The notes below the pieces were generated by a model. The model ran no database searches and was not told where the DNA came from. It saw nothing but the letters and a program-made list of their open reading frames with translations. Shown here piece after piece: positions 32,701-41,556 of a stretch of 64,000 bases of DNA. Source of the DNA: Nostoc spongiaeforme FACHB-130. GTDB lineage: Bacteria > Cyanobacteriota > Cyanobacteriia > Cyanobacteriales > Nostocaceae. Position 1 is the stretch's first letter; each line of letters opens with the position of its first letter. The stretch is from assembly GCF_014698475.1 (NCBI RefSeq), contig NZ_JACJTB010000022.1, positions 1 to 64,000 of the forward strand, given 5' to 3'. Position numbers and translations under genes: made by a program.

Positions 32701-35700
32701 CTCGTCCTTCGGAGATGCCACGTTCAATATAGTGAGCTACTGCCGAGGTAACAGTACCATTTCTAATCGCAGTATCTACATCAGAGTGAACTTTGCGGTA
32801 GAAAGACTCATCAAAATCAAATAAGGTTTTCCGCCCTTCTGCTTTGCCCCAGTAGACATAATGATTGCTTCCTGAAGCTAAAGCTCCATTGGAGACGGTA
32901 AAAGCAACGTCATGATGGATAAGAAGATAGAACTTCTCCCAAAGAAGCAGGTCTTTGGTGCTGATTCTTTGACCATCACTAAACTGCACGAACTCAACAT
33001 TAGTCAAAGTTGTGATATCTCGACCATTCTGAGCATGACGTATTTCCAGGACACCATCGCGCTCTATGCGAATATATTCATCAAGTGAACCATCTATGTA
33101 AGCCGTATCTTCACCATCTCCACCATTGAGGGTGTCATTGCCCTGACCCCCAATTAAGATGTCATTTCCCGATCCACCATTGAGAATATCATTGCCTTCA
33201 TTTCCTTCTAGCCTGTCGTTTCCTTGACCGCCAGTGATTGTATCATTGCCTGCACCACCGGAAATAATTACATCCTGAGAACCAAGTGCGGTAAAAGTGT
33301 TGTTACCTTGATTTCCGTTGACAACTTCAACACCAAGATTATCAAGGATAAAGCTAACATCACCATCCCCTTCAATCACTAAAACATCAAATCCTGCTCC
33401 ACCTTTGATATTGTTGAGGTTATCAAATTTATCAATGGTAATCAGGTCATCACCTGCACCACCATCAATTGAGTCAATTCCTGCTCCTCCCGTAAGGATG
33501 TCATTGCCATCAGAACCAACTAATTGATCATTTCCATCACCACCACTGAGAACCGCTCCTTTGGTACTACCGGGTTTCACAATTAAAATATCATTGCCTT
33601 TGCCGCCTGTTACAGAATAAACTTCAACAGGGTCGATAGTTAAGTTAATATTTTGGCCTGAGTCATCAGCAAAGATAATGTCAGGTTTGTTTTCGTAATA
33701 AAAGCGAGATACACCTGAACTTAGCTGTTCTAGTTTTGCACCGTTGGGGTTATAGGTAAAAGCAACATCGTAGAGTTGGCTATAGGGCTTGGTTTCAAAG
33801 CCAATGCGAGTAAAGTAAGCTGAGGCAGTAATCTTGTTACCTGCAATGTTGTAGTTTTTGCTTTGCGAGATTACAGAAATTGAATTAATTCCGTAGCGAT
33901 ACAGGGCAGCTAATTCACCGAGTTCAACTTCGCTATTTAGGTTTGTGTCTGTCCAAATGCGGAGTTGATTAAAGTTTGTATCTTTCGAGTCAATAATTGA
34001 GTCTTGATTGGAATCTAAATTGCCCAAGAAACTGACTTGATTTTGTTGTTCTAGAGAGAAGAATTCATTGAGGTTGGTAATGAGTCCGTCATTATTTCTA
34101 TCCAACACCAGAAAACCGTCTGAGGGGGCAACCCATCCTATTTGTTCTGGGTAATCGTCGTTATCTATATTGAACAGAGTGAGAGAATCTTCAGCAGAAA
34201 TAAGTTGTAATCCATCTCCTGCTAAATCAAATGTCAGCAATTTATAAGGACTAACGGAATAAGTATCAGGTTTTGCTGCGGCTAAGTTGTAATTGGGATC
34301 TCCAGGGTTAAAGGCGGGTTGCAGAGATACTGTGCCGTCAAAGTTGACAACTGGGTTATATTCTTTGCTGTCTGCAAAACGGAAGATTTCAATTCTGCTT
34401 TGGGGTTTGAACCACTCTTGTATGGTAATAGTGGCTGTGTTGTTAACTGTGACAATGAGGTTATTATTTTGCAGAGTTAATTTCAGTGAATCAAGTGTGA
34501 TTCCTGCACCAAACTCTAGAGTATCAATGCCGCCATCTCTGGTGACTCCTTCATAGTTACCAATATCATAAATACTGAGATTGGTAGTGTCGTCTAAACT
34601 GTAAATGTAAGTGTCATTTCCATCTGATCTTGTTAGAGCTTTAGTATCTCGTGTTGCTCCTTGAATCGTGCCATTGTTGTAGTTACTGGTCAAATCTTTG
34701 ACAGTTGTACCTGTTCCTTCATTGAAGTTATAGTAAGTAACTAACCCAGATTCCTGTCCCGTTAGTGGACGATTCAAGTCAGCTTGAATTTCTGCTTGGG
34801 TTTTGGCTTTATTCCAAATGCGAACTTCATCAAGGAAACCTTGAAAATAGTCAGAAACTCCAGAACCTCCTAAAACAGCACTTGGATGTACGATTAATGT
34901 GCTGGTCAAACCTGTTTTGATCAATTGACCATTCAGATAAAGGCTTGGAGTTTTATTATTATAGACAATTGCAACATGATTCCAACCTGATAAGTTCGTG
35001 TCATGAACTAATAAAGAAGGTAGATACTTAACAGTAGTAGTAGTATTAGTAAAACTACTGTGTTCAAAAACGCTAATTCCATTAGTTCCTACGGATACGC
35101 CAGCATAAGCATGACCTGAACCCAAGACTGAAGCTCCGTTTAAAGGAACAATCGCATAACGTTGATTAAAATCATTAACTCCAGAAGTATTTTGTGTGGT
35201 AGAGTCTCTAGTCGCGGTAGGATTTACCCAAAATTCGATAGTAAATGTATCTTTAACGTCAGCGAATTTAGCAGGATTCTGAACAGAATCATTAGTGCCA
35301 TCAAATGATAAGAAACCATCAATGTCATTTCCGTCTAGCTTAGTTAGAGCTTTGATAGCACCTTGAATTGTGCCATTATTTTGATAACTAGTTAAATCTT
35401 TGATGGTTGTACCTGTTACTTCATTAAAAGTATGGTAAGCAACTAAACCAGATTCATTACCAGTTAAAGGACGATTCACATCAGTTTGGATTTCTGCTTG
35501 AGTTCTGGCTTTATTCCAAATCCGAACTTCATCAATGTCACCACTGAAGAATCGTTCTGTTCCATTTCCTCTAGCACCAATCGCCCAGTTACTATTAACC
35601 GTTAATCCCCCTACATTGCTGGGTGTAGAACTAGCTAATACGCCATTACGGTAAAGTCTCCATGTCTTAGCTTGACTATCATACACTCCACTCAAATGAA

Positions 35701-38700
35701 CCCAATTGCCGATATCTTCCTTGGGTATGGCGTAGCTGGTAAAGTAACCAGTGCCATTCCAAGAACCAACTTCATATCGACCATTGTTAATCCTGAGACC
35801 TACTTGAGCATTGGGATTGAGAGTATAACCGTGGGCGATAATATCTCGCAGTCCATCAGTAGCTCTTAGTTTTACTCTAGCTTCTAGGGTAATTGCTCCT
35901 GTGAAATTCAGGTGAGATGGATTGTTGAGATTTACATAGTCATTTATGCCATCAAAGGATAAAGCACCAGCAAATTTATTCCCAATTCTTAGAATATCCG
36001 CTCCGTAAGTTCCTAAAAAAGTTTCAGGATTATTTGCTTCAGCCGTTGGTTTATTCGGTGTTAATCCAGTAGGCGTAATTAAATATTCTTCATTATTATT
36101 TAGACGCAGTAGTTCAATTTTCTTCGTAGCAAAGTCTGAGAGAATTAGCTTGTTAGATAAACTAGAAATAGTTGCTGTAGGGTTAGCTGGATCTTTGAGA
36201 GCAATAATTAAATTGTTGCCATTTTGTTCAAATAATAAGTCGGATGCTTGAATACTTGCATCTAATTCAATAGCATCTAATCCACCAGCATCTTTGATGT
36301 TTACGGTTCCCTGTCCTCGGTTATAGCGATAAATATCATCGCCTTTATCTCCATCAAGAGTTTGTCCTGAAGCAGTAGCGATTAAAATATCATCTCCAAT
36401 GCTGCCTGTTCTGCTAGGAGTCCATTCTGCACCTTGAATTGTTCCTTGAGTCTGATTTGCAGTTAAGTCTTTTGCTACTATTCCTGTTCTATCATCTAAA
36501 TTCCAATAACCAACTAAACCAGATTCATTACCAGTTAAGGGACGATTCACATCAGCTTGGATTTCTGCTTGAGTTCTGGCTTTATTCCAAATGCGAACTT
36601 CATCAATATCACCATTGAAGAATCGTTCTGTGCCATTTCCTCTAGCACCAATCGCCCAGTTATCATTAACTAGCAATGCTCCGACATTTGCTGGAGTAGA
36701 ACTAGCTAATATGCCGTTACGATAAAGTCTCCATGTCTTAGCCTGATTATCATAAACTCCAGTCAAATGAACCCAATTGCCAATATCTTCTTGCGGTATG
36801 GCATAGCTGGTAGCATAAACAGTTCCATTGCCAGAACCTATCTCATATCGACCATTATTAATCCTTAAAAATACTTCTGAGATGGGATTGAAAGTATGCC
36901 CATGAGAGATAATGTTCCGCAGTCCATCAGTAGCGTTGATTTTTACTTTAACTTCTAGGGTAATTGCTCCTGTGAAATTCAGATGAGATGGATTGTTGAG
37001 ATTTACATAGTCATTTATGCCATCAAATTTTAGAGCATAATTAAAAGAACCGTAAATGATGCGACTGGCATTGCTGTTAACAAAATTATCAGAAGCGTTA
37101 GGAGTATCAAGGTTGAGTTGGGTTGCTCTAGTCTGAATTTGCTGCCAATTGGCGACTCGTTCATCTTCTAACTTGACTAAACCGTTATTAACAACAATCT
37201 GAAAGCGGCTGCCATCAGCAAAGCGCAAAATTTCTACTCGTTGCTGTGCCGTTACCCAATTAGTTAGCCGTTCGCCGTTGATGACTAAATCATTACCTTG
37301 CAGCGAGAGTGTGACTTGAGATGGTAAAAAGTTGAGATTGAAATCTTTAACTTGAGGATCAACTTGATTTTGTGAAGGCGTAAAAGCATCTTGAGGACGA
37401 GAGCGTAAGTCTAAAATTTTGGTGTCTGCATCGTTGATGGCATTTGCTTTGAGATAGTTGATATTTTTTTCATACAAAACAGGGTTATCTTTGTAAATGC
37501 CCCATTCTCTGGCGACTTGAAAATCCTCGTTTAATTTGTCAATCGTGTTAATGCTAACGGGACGAGTATTATCATAAAGTTGGATGCTTTTAAGCAATCG
37601 TTTTAAATATAAGTCACCTCCTTCTATTTGAGTGCTTGTTAACTGATAAATAACCCCCTGAATAATCGCATCTTGAGGATTATTAAATCTGACGCTTCCT
37701 GTTCCTGAATGCCCACCAAAATAGCCAGGAGATTTACTAGCAGGATAATAGATATACTCTTGGACTAAATGACCATAACCAATCAACTCTGAACTTAATG
37801 CTTTTCCTCCAATTGATACAGCAAAATAATTAAGAATGTCTTTAGCATTCTCGCCCATTTGCCGAGCTAAGTCTGCATTCCCGTCATCCTCTCTCCAACT
37901 AAATCTAGCAACAAATATTCCATTTTCGATGGTGACGTAATATCCTGCACGGGGATAGTCTCTATCTCCAAATGTCCCACCCAGGATACTACCTAATAGT
38001 GTTCCAACAGCACCTAATACAATAACACCAATAGGGCCAGCAAAAGAGCCAGCAGTAAACCAAGCTCCTACACTGGAAGCGACAGAAGTTGCAGCAGCAC
38101 CAGTACCTAAAGTATAAGCACCTCCCAGACTTGCTACTAAGCTACCTATTGACGCGCCTATTCCTGCTCCTTCAACACTAAAATCTTCACTTAAAATATT
38201 CCACTTCTGTATCGCTGCTTGGTGTAACTGTGAACCTAAAAATGAACCTAATGCAGATGCACCTGCATTTAAGAGATTACTGCCAAAAGATTCTAAACTT
38301 ACATCTGCATTAGCTATAATTTTTTGTCCTTGGGAGTCAAGAATAAATTCTCCTGTAATTTTATCAATCTCATAGATTGGTGTTGCACCAAAGAATTTGA
38401 CAGAAATAATTGGATCAAAAGACGCAACAGATTTTTGTATTAAAAATAAACTGCTGTTATTGACGATTGTACTAACTCCTATTTGAGTTAGTGGATCTTC
38501 AATCTTAAAAGTGTTAATTAAAGAATTAGCTAGTTTGGATGTCCCCAAACCAATCCCTGTTGAAATAAAACTAGCGGGTAATCGTTTGTACAGTGCTGCT
38601 AATGATAAGGATTTTTCGGTGCGTGCTAAAAATTCAGGATCATTCGATAAGTCAAACTCGTAAACTATAGCATCTCCAACCCAACTACCAACTGTTTTAC

Positions 38701-39967
38701 CTAATGATTGGGCTACAAGCTGACTGGCGAATTTATCATCAGCAAAATAAGAGCCAATTTGACTACCAACTGATGCACCAATAAGACCACCTGGTGTCAC
38801 AGGTTGATAGAGAGACAGAGACTCGTTATGAACCCGATAATCTCCTGCGACATAAGTATGTAATTCCTCAACAGTAAAGTTATAGACTGTATGTTTACCT
38901 GCTACTGGTTTAATACCAGGGTGAGGAATGAGTTTACCTGTTACCCCAACTAAAAAGCCATGAGTACCGATTTCACCTAAAGCTTTAAAACTGCCATCGG
39001 GTTGGAGAAAATGATGTCCTAAAGTGACTTTAATATTGCCTAATTGAACGACTTCTTGATCTGGTGTGATAAATGTTTGGGTTACTTTGCGTGGCTGGAG
39101 TTCTCCCAACCCATCAAATGCCATTACTTCATCGCCAGCTTTAATTTGTTCGATAGGTTTGTATGTACCATCTGACATTGAAATTGGTGTTTCTGCCGTA
39201 AAGCAGAATTGATGCAATTCATATAACTGAATTACTTTTTTTAATTCTGATAGGTTCTTCAAATATTCTTGAGCAATTGGTGTTTGATAGGGGTCAGGAT
39301 TATATAAACCTCCATTTTCTTTTGCTTTTGCTGCCTTTTCATTCATTGCCATCTCGCCAACATTATAAAAATAAACAATTAGCGATTCTCTCTCTTCTTG
39401 TGTAAGATTGTTCCAGTTTGACGCATTTTTTTGGTACCATTGAGCAGCATTTTGTACCATTAAGCCAGCAAATATTACTGTTGCTGGATTTTGACTATCA
39501 ATAAGATCATGAGTTAATCTTTTATAATCATTCTTGTAGTGCTTTAAATTTAATGGATCACTATGAGGGTATTGTTCACTGTACTTGTATAATAAATCTA
39601 TAGCCGTATAAATTTGTATGTTGCCACGACCAACATCAATAGCAGCGACGAAAGTTTCTTTAAGAGAAGGATCATTTTTTATTTGTTCCCACAAACTTGG
39701 AGCAGATTTCAAAATTGTATAAGTTTGTTCAATATGAAAATGCGTCGCTTCTGAGGCAAATATATCAGCATACACTTGAATAAAAGCATCTCGCAGAGTT
39801 TCATTACGATCATGAAACTCTTCAAGGATAGAACCAGCTATAACTTTGTCAGAAATACCATATTTTTCAAGGTTTAATACTTTATTAACTGCATTTATAG
39901 TCTTCATCTGGCTAACAACAGTTAATAGTTCAAATTCAGAATAAAGTTGAGGATTTTCAGTCGCCAT
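29783..39967 (-). CDS. giant secreted RTX/LamG protein with internal Hint domain, 3394 aa
   Basis: Domains in order: a helical N-terminal part (1-250); a Hint/intein-like domain from Cys255 (CFTAETPISMSDG) to about 381 ending VHN; a Gly/Ala-rich membrane-active-looking region (390-700); three LamG-type domains (about 973-1184, 1334-1542, 1547-1776); an EF-hand-like part (LDRNNDGLITNLNEF, around 1950); RTX nonapeptide clusters (about 2120-2290); three DVxxAxxxGxxxSAxxHYxxxGxxEGR units (about 2350-2470); more RTX repeats; a cadherin-like domain (about 2766-2866); RTX repeats (2880-3265); and a C-terminal bluetail-type domain ending NNYFSV. RTX repeats without an N-terminal signal imply type I secretion and calcium-dependent folding. 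No transporter is adjacent. AGGAG lies 6 bases before the ATG. Confidence 0.85.
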   Translation of the reverse strand: MATENPQLYSEFELLTVVSQMKTINAVNKVLNLEKYGISDKVIAGSILEEFHDRNETLRDAFIQVYADIFASEATHFHIEQTYTILKSAPSLWEQIKNDPSLKETFVAAIDVGRGNIQIYTAIDLLYKYSEQYPHSDPLNLKHYKNDYKRLTHDLIDSQNPATVIFAGLMVQNAAQWYQKNASNWNNLTQEERESLIVYFYNVGEMAMNEKAAKAKENGGLYNPDPYQTPIAQEYLKNLSELKKVIQLYELHQFCFTAETPISMSDGTYKPIEQIKAGDEVMAFDGLGELQPRKVTQTFITPDQEVVQLGNIKVTLGHHFLQPDGSFKALGEIGTHGFLVGVTGKLIPHPGIKPVAGKHTVYNFTVEELHTYVAGDYRVHNESLSLYQPVTPGGLIGASVGSQIGSYFADDKFASQLVAQSLGKTVGSWVGDAIVYEFDLSNDPEFLARTEKSLSLAALYKRLPASFISTGIGLGTSKLANSLINTFKIEDPLTQIGVSTIVNNSSLFLIQKSVASFDPIISVKFFGATPIYEIDKITGEFILDSQGQKIIANADVSLESFGSNLLNAGASALGSFLGSQLHQAAIQKWNILSEDFSVEGAGIGASIGSLVASLGGAYTLGTGAAATSVASSVGAWFTAGSFAGPIGVIVLGAVGTLLGSILGGTFGDRDYPRAGYYVTIENGIFVARFSWREDDGNADLARQMGENAKDILNYFAVSIGGKALSSELIGYGHLVQEYIYYPASKSPGYFGGHSGTGSVRFNNPQDAIIQGVIYQLTSTQIEGGDLYLKRLLKSIQLYDNTRPVSINTIDKLNEDFQVAREWGIYKDNPVLYEKNINYLKANAINDADTKILDLRSRPQDAFTPSQNQVDPQVKDFNLNFLPSQVTLSLQGNDLVINGERLTNWVTAQQRVEILRFADGSRFQIVVNNGLVKLEDERVANWQQIQTRATQLNLDTPNASDNFVNSNASRIIYGSFNYALKFDGINDYVNLNNPSHLNFTGAITLEVKVKINATDGLRNIISHGHTFNPISEVFLRINNGRYEIGSGNGTVYATSYAIPQEDIGNWVHLTGVYDNQAKTWRLYRNGILASSTPANVGALLVNDNWAIGARGNGTERFFNGDIDEVRIWNKARTQAEIQADVNRPLTGNESGLVGYWNLDDRTGIVAKDLTANQTQGTIQGAEWTPSRTGSIGDDILIATASGQTLDGDKGDDIYRYNRGQGTVNIKDAGGLDAIELDASIQASDLLFEQNGNNLIIALKDPANPTATISSLSNKLILSDFATKKIELLRLNNNEEYLITPTGLTPNKPTAEANNPETFLGTYGADILRIGNKFAGALSFDGINDYVNLNNPSHLNFTGAITLEARVKLRATDGLRDIIAHGYTLNPNAQVGLRINNGRYEVGSWNGTGYFTSYAIPKEDIGNWVHLSGVYDSQAKTWRLYRNGVLASSTPSNVGGLTVNSNWAIGARGNGTERFFSGDIDEVRIWNKARTQAEIQTDVNRPLTGNESGLVAYHTFNEVTGTTIKDLTSYQNNGTIQGAIKALTKLDGNDIDGFLSFDGTNDSVQNPAKFADVKDTFTIEFWVNPTATRDSTTQNTSGVNDFNQRYAIVPLNGASVLGSGHAYAGVSVGTNGISVFEHSSFTNTTTTVKYLPSLLVHDTNLSGWNHVAIVYNNKTPSLYLNGQLIKTGLTSTLIVHPSAVLGGSGVSDYFQGFLDEVRIWNKAKTQAEIQADLNRPLTGQESGLVTYYNFNEGTGTTVKDLTSNYNNGTIQGATRDTKALTRSDGNDTYIYSLDDTTNLSIYDIGNYEGVTRDGGIDTLEFGAGITLDSLKLTLQNNNLIVTVNNTATITIQEWFKPQSRIEIFRFADSKEYNPVVNFDGTVSLQPAFNPGDPNYNLAAAKPDTYSVSPYKLLTFDLAGDGLQLISAEDSLTLFNIDNDDYPEQIGWVAPSDGFLVLDRNNDGLITNLNEFFSLEQQNQVSFLGNLDSNQDSIIDSKDTNFNQLRIWTDTNLNSEVELGELAALYRYGINSISVISQSKNYNIAGNKITASAYFTRIGFETKPYSQLYDVAFTYNPNGAKLEQLSSGVSRFYYENKPDIIFADDSGQNINLTIDPVEVYSVTGGKGNDILIVKPGSTKGAVLSGGDGNDQLVGSDGNDILTGGAGIDSIDGGAGDDLITIDKFDNLNNIKGGAGFDVLVIEGDGDVSFILDNLGVEVVNGNQGNNTFTALGSQDVIISGGAGNDTITGGQGNDRLEGNEGNDILNGGSGNDILIGGQGNDTLNGGDGEDTAYIDGSLDEYIRIERDGVLEIRHAQNGRDITTLTNVEFVQFSDGQRISTKDLLLWEKFYLLIHHDVAFTVSNGALASGSNHYVYWGKAEGRKTLFDFDESFYRKVHSDVDTAIRNGTVTSAVAHYIERGISEGRAANLNFDETWYRTRYPDANQQIQAGQFTSAAAHYAAIGFQEGREAKFNSLYSYWPLVGTANPDLLYGGNGDNVNLAGGAGNDQLYGEGGNDILYGGDGNDTLNGGEGNDILNGGDGVDTAYLNGILQQFSISFNQGFVHVSSTQNNNDTDTLTNVEYLQFNDGLKIRIKDKPDFEIANSQTEFSGLQGDKNWYYGYYDGPFTSSDFQQMTQFSGAWFAQYGTYWTFISGNGGHPNGVITSADRTPVEQWAVRRWVSEIDGEIQIYGNLAKADLGGNGVIGHIFVDGVEVWSQSLTGTDGTGVNYQITTKVNRNSVVDFAIDPKDANDGGDSTSFTARINALNQTPTNLTLSNSNVAENQVIGTVIGNFSTTDPDTGATFTYNLVTGIGSTDNALFAIADNQLKTNAVFDFETKNSYSIRVQVQDQGGLSYEKQLIIGINNVDINTITGTANNESFTTTNDKDIIDAGAGNDTVTSIFANLQQSDTINGNAGTDTLVITGGTNATSLTINAGNSTSQITSITGTKILGFERFDLSGFIGKTSFLGTTGNDWIQAGSGNDYLDGSTGNDTMIGGLGNDTYVVDSTGDVVNETSTLATEIDTVQSFISYTLGANLENLILKGNAAINGTGNSLNNSITGNAANNILNGGAGNDTLDGGAGDDTLIGGAGNDTYVVDSIADVITENLNEGADTVRASISYTLGANLENLTLTGTAAINGTGNSLNNSITGNSGNNILDGGAGNDTLTGGLGNDIYIVDSTGDVIKETSTLATEIDTVQTSVTYTLGANLENLILKGNAAINGTGNSLNNTITGNAANNILNGGAGSDTLSGGVGGDTLTGGLGADRFVYSNFGDSLLAAPDRITDFNPAEGDRIVLNSPSSLPTAVFNAGVFSTATYSTLSDAAIAAYADTNPNLAGTQPLDVNQAVFFGWNGGTYLSANGSTASFNPNTDLLTNVTGIIGTLATGSLTTNNYFSV

Positions 39968-40379
39968 TTTAAACTCCTAAAATTTTACAAAGAAATAAGT
40001 TAATTGCGATGAAGATATAATTTAATTTAAGATAAATATTAAAGATGTAAATAAATTAGACTCTATTATTAATTCAATACTTTCATATGAAAAATATACA
40101 ACAAAGTTTTTATTACTTTTATTCTTTAATATCTCTTACTTAATTGATCAATTTAGTTTGGATAAATCTTAAACAAGCTTACAGATCCACCAACACAACA
40201 AGCTACACAACAACTAAATATAAGTTGGGCTGTTTATACTTCCTGCTTATACGTATCAAAATACTGATATCATGTGTTTGTTCATGTCACAGTAAAAACT
40301 ACTGAAACTCTTAATTTTCCTTAAGTTGCAGACTGTGTTGTGAACAGCCAATATCAATGCAGTATTTTTTGATACATAT
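39968..40379. promoter_or_regulatory. divergent AT-rich regulatory region
   Basis: This 412-bp gap separates the giant RTX gene from the CHAT operon. GTATCAAAATACTGATAT (40253-40270) has an inverted, slightly longer partner near the other end (atatcaatgcagtatttttt then gatac, 40351-40375). The pair could form a large hairpin or bind a regulator. AT-rich runs closer to the RTX gene suit a promoter, but no consensus boxes stand out. Confidence 0.35.
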
Positions 40380-40919
40380 ATGTGTCACGGAAATGCAGAC
40401 AAAAATCTCTGTCCAGAGTGCTTAAAAGCTCAACAAATCTCCGGTATAGACGTTAAACGCTTATTATTGCAACTTACAAAGTTCAAATGCGAATATTATC
40501 CACAAAGTCAAGAACTTTCTGACAAAGAAATTAAATACTTATGCCTTTCGCTGTCTCGCTATAGTAAAGGAGAGATTGCTTATTACTTTTACAGACATAA
40601 GATTCCAACTATTCAAGAATTAGCAGCTTGTGAAGACATAGAAAGGCGAATAAAAAACTTAAATGCTGAGATGTCTAATCGAATACACAGATATATTAAG
40701 CGATTAATGAACTTAACAGATGAGAATAAACGTCTGCCATCATGGAAAGATATCATTGCATATTTAGAAAAAAGTGGATATAAGATAGCTCAAACTTGTA
40801 CATCAGAAAAACAAGTTAACCTGATGTTACTCGAAAGTGATATCAGTGCTGATGAACTTCAATCTCTCTTACAAAAAAATGGCTTCCACAGCAAAATTAG
40901 TCGAATAATTGACCATTAA
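40380..40919 (+). CDS. hypothetical conflict-operon protein, 179 aa
   Basis: The body (VKRLLLQLTKFKCEYYPQSQ, SDKEIKYLCLSLSRY and PSWKDIIAYLEKSGY) resembles a family of cyanobacterial proteins that I associate with CHAT and DUF1822 genes; it looks helical and may be an adaptor or sigma-like/death-fold protein. The N terminus has a CxxC pair (LCPECLK) and an uncertain start: the ATG at 40380 is the only usual one before residue 90. It overlaps the next gene by 11 bp, so the two are coupled. First gene of the four-gene operon ending at 44462. Confidence 0.6.
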   Translation: MCHGNADKNLCPECLKAQQISGIDVKRLLLQLTKFKCEYYPQSQELSDKEIKYLCLSLSRYSKGEIAYYFYRHKIPTIQELAACEDIERRIKNLNAEMSNRIHRYIKRLMNLTDENKRLPSWKDIIAYLEKSGYKIAQTCTSEKQVNLMLLESDISADELQSLLQKNGFHSKISRIIDH

Positions 40920-41547
40920 ACAAATATCTGAGTCTCAAATTATGCAAAAACGCCGAACTTTTATTATAGAAGGCTCTCAAGACGAACTTGAAAGAATTGT
41001 AGCTCTTTTTGAATTAGAGGAATTAGATAACTTACTAGGTATAAAAGTTTTAAATGTCAAAATGATTTCTTCTGCTCAAGCTGATCAATTAGAATCTGAA
41101 CAAGTGATGACTATTGCTACTCAATCTTTGAGTGAATCTGCAAAAGAAGAATTAGAATTTGATTTATACAGAATTTGGTTAGATAATCTTTGGCGAAAAG
41201 GATTACAACCAGTAGTAAGAACTATTCAATCTGCTACAGGTATTAAAACAATTAACTTTAAAGAAAAATCTGTAGAACTTATCGTCACAATAACGCCGTT
41301 AAATGAAACAGAAATACAGATATTTTTGAAAGTTCGTCCATCTGAAGGTAAAGGATATTTACCGGAAGGGCTAAAAGCTTGTATTCTCGATGAAAATGAC
41401 GAAATTATTCTGGAAAAATCCACTGATAATCAAAGTAATATGCTTGATATTACTTATGGTCAGCGATTTACTTGTGAACGAAATGATTGTTTTAGTGTTA
41501 GCTTAACTTTGGGAAATGAAACTATTAAAGAATATTTTCCAGAGTAA
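40909..41547 (+). CDS. DUF1822-like protein, 212 aa
   Basis: The C-terminal third (LPEGLKACILDENDEIILEK and then RFTCERNDCFSVSLTLGNET) matches the beta-rich end typical of DUF1822 proteins, which occur in cyanobacteria next to CHAT-domain genes. The N-terminal part begins, from an alternative ATG at 40942 (MQKRRTFIIEGSQDELERIV), with an effector-like short alpha/beta segment. The frame overlaps the previous gene if the ATG at 40909 is used. The role is unknown; a sensor or adaptor between the 179-aa protein and the CHAT protease is a reasonable inference. Confidence 0.65.
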   Translation: MTIKQISESQIMQKRRTFIIEGSQDELERIVALFELEELDNLLGIKVLNVKMISSAQADQLESEQVMTIATQSLSESAKEELEFDLYRIWLDNLWRKGLQPVVRTIQSATGIKTINFKEKSVELIVTITPLNETEIQIFLKVRPSEGKGYLPEGLKACILDENDEIILEKSTDNQSNMLDITYGQRFTCERNDCFSVSLTLGNETIKEYFPE

Positions 41548-41556
41548 TTACTTGTT

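Noticed and set aside
30702-35869. Several short plus-strand ORFs within the giant gene
   Set aside because: They are antisense shadows of repetitive Gly/Asn/Asp coding sequence; they are Pro/Ala-rich and lack start signals.
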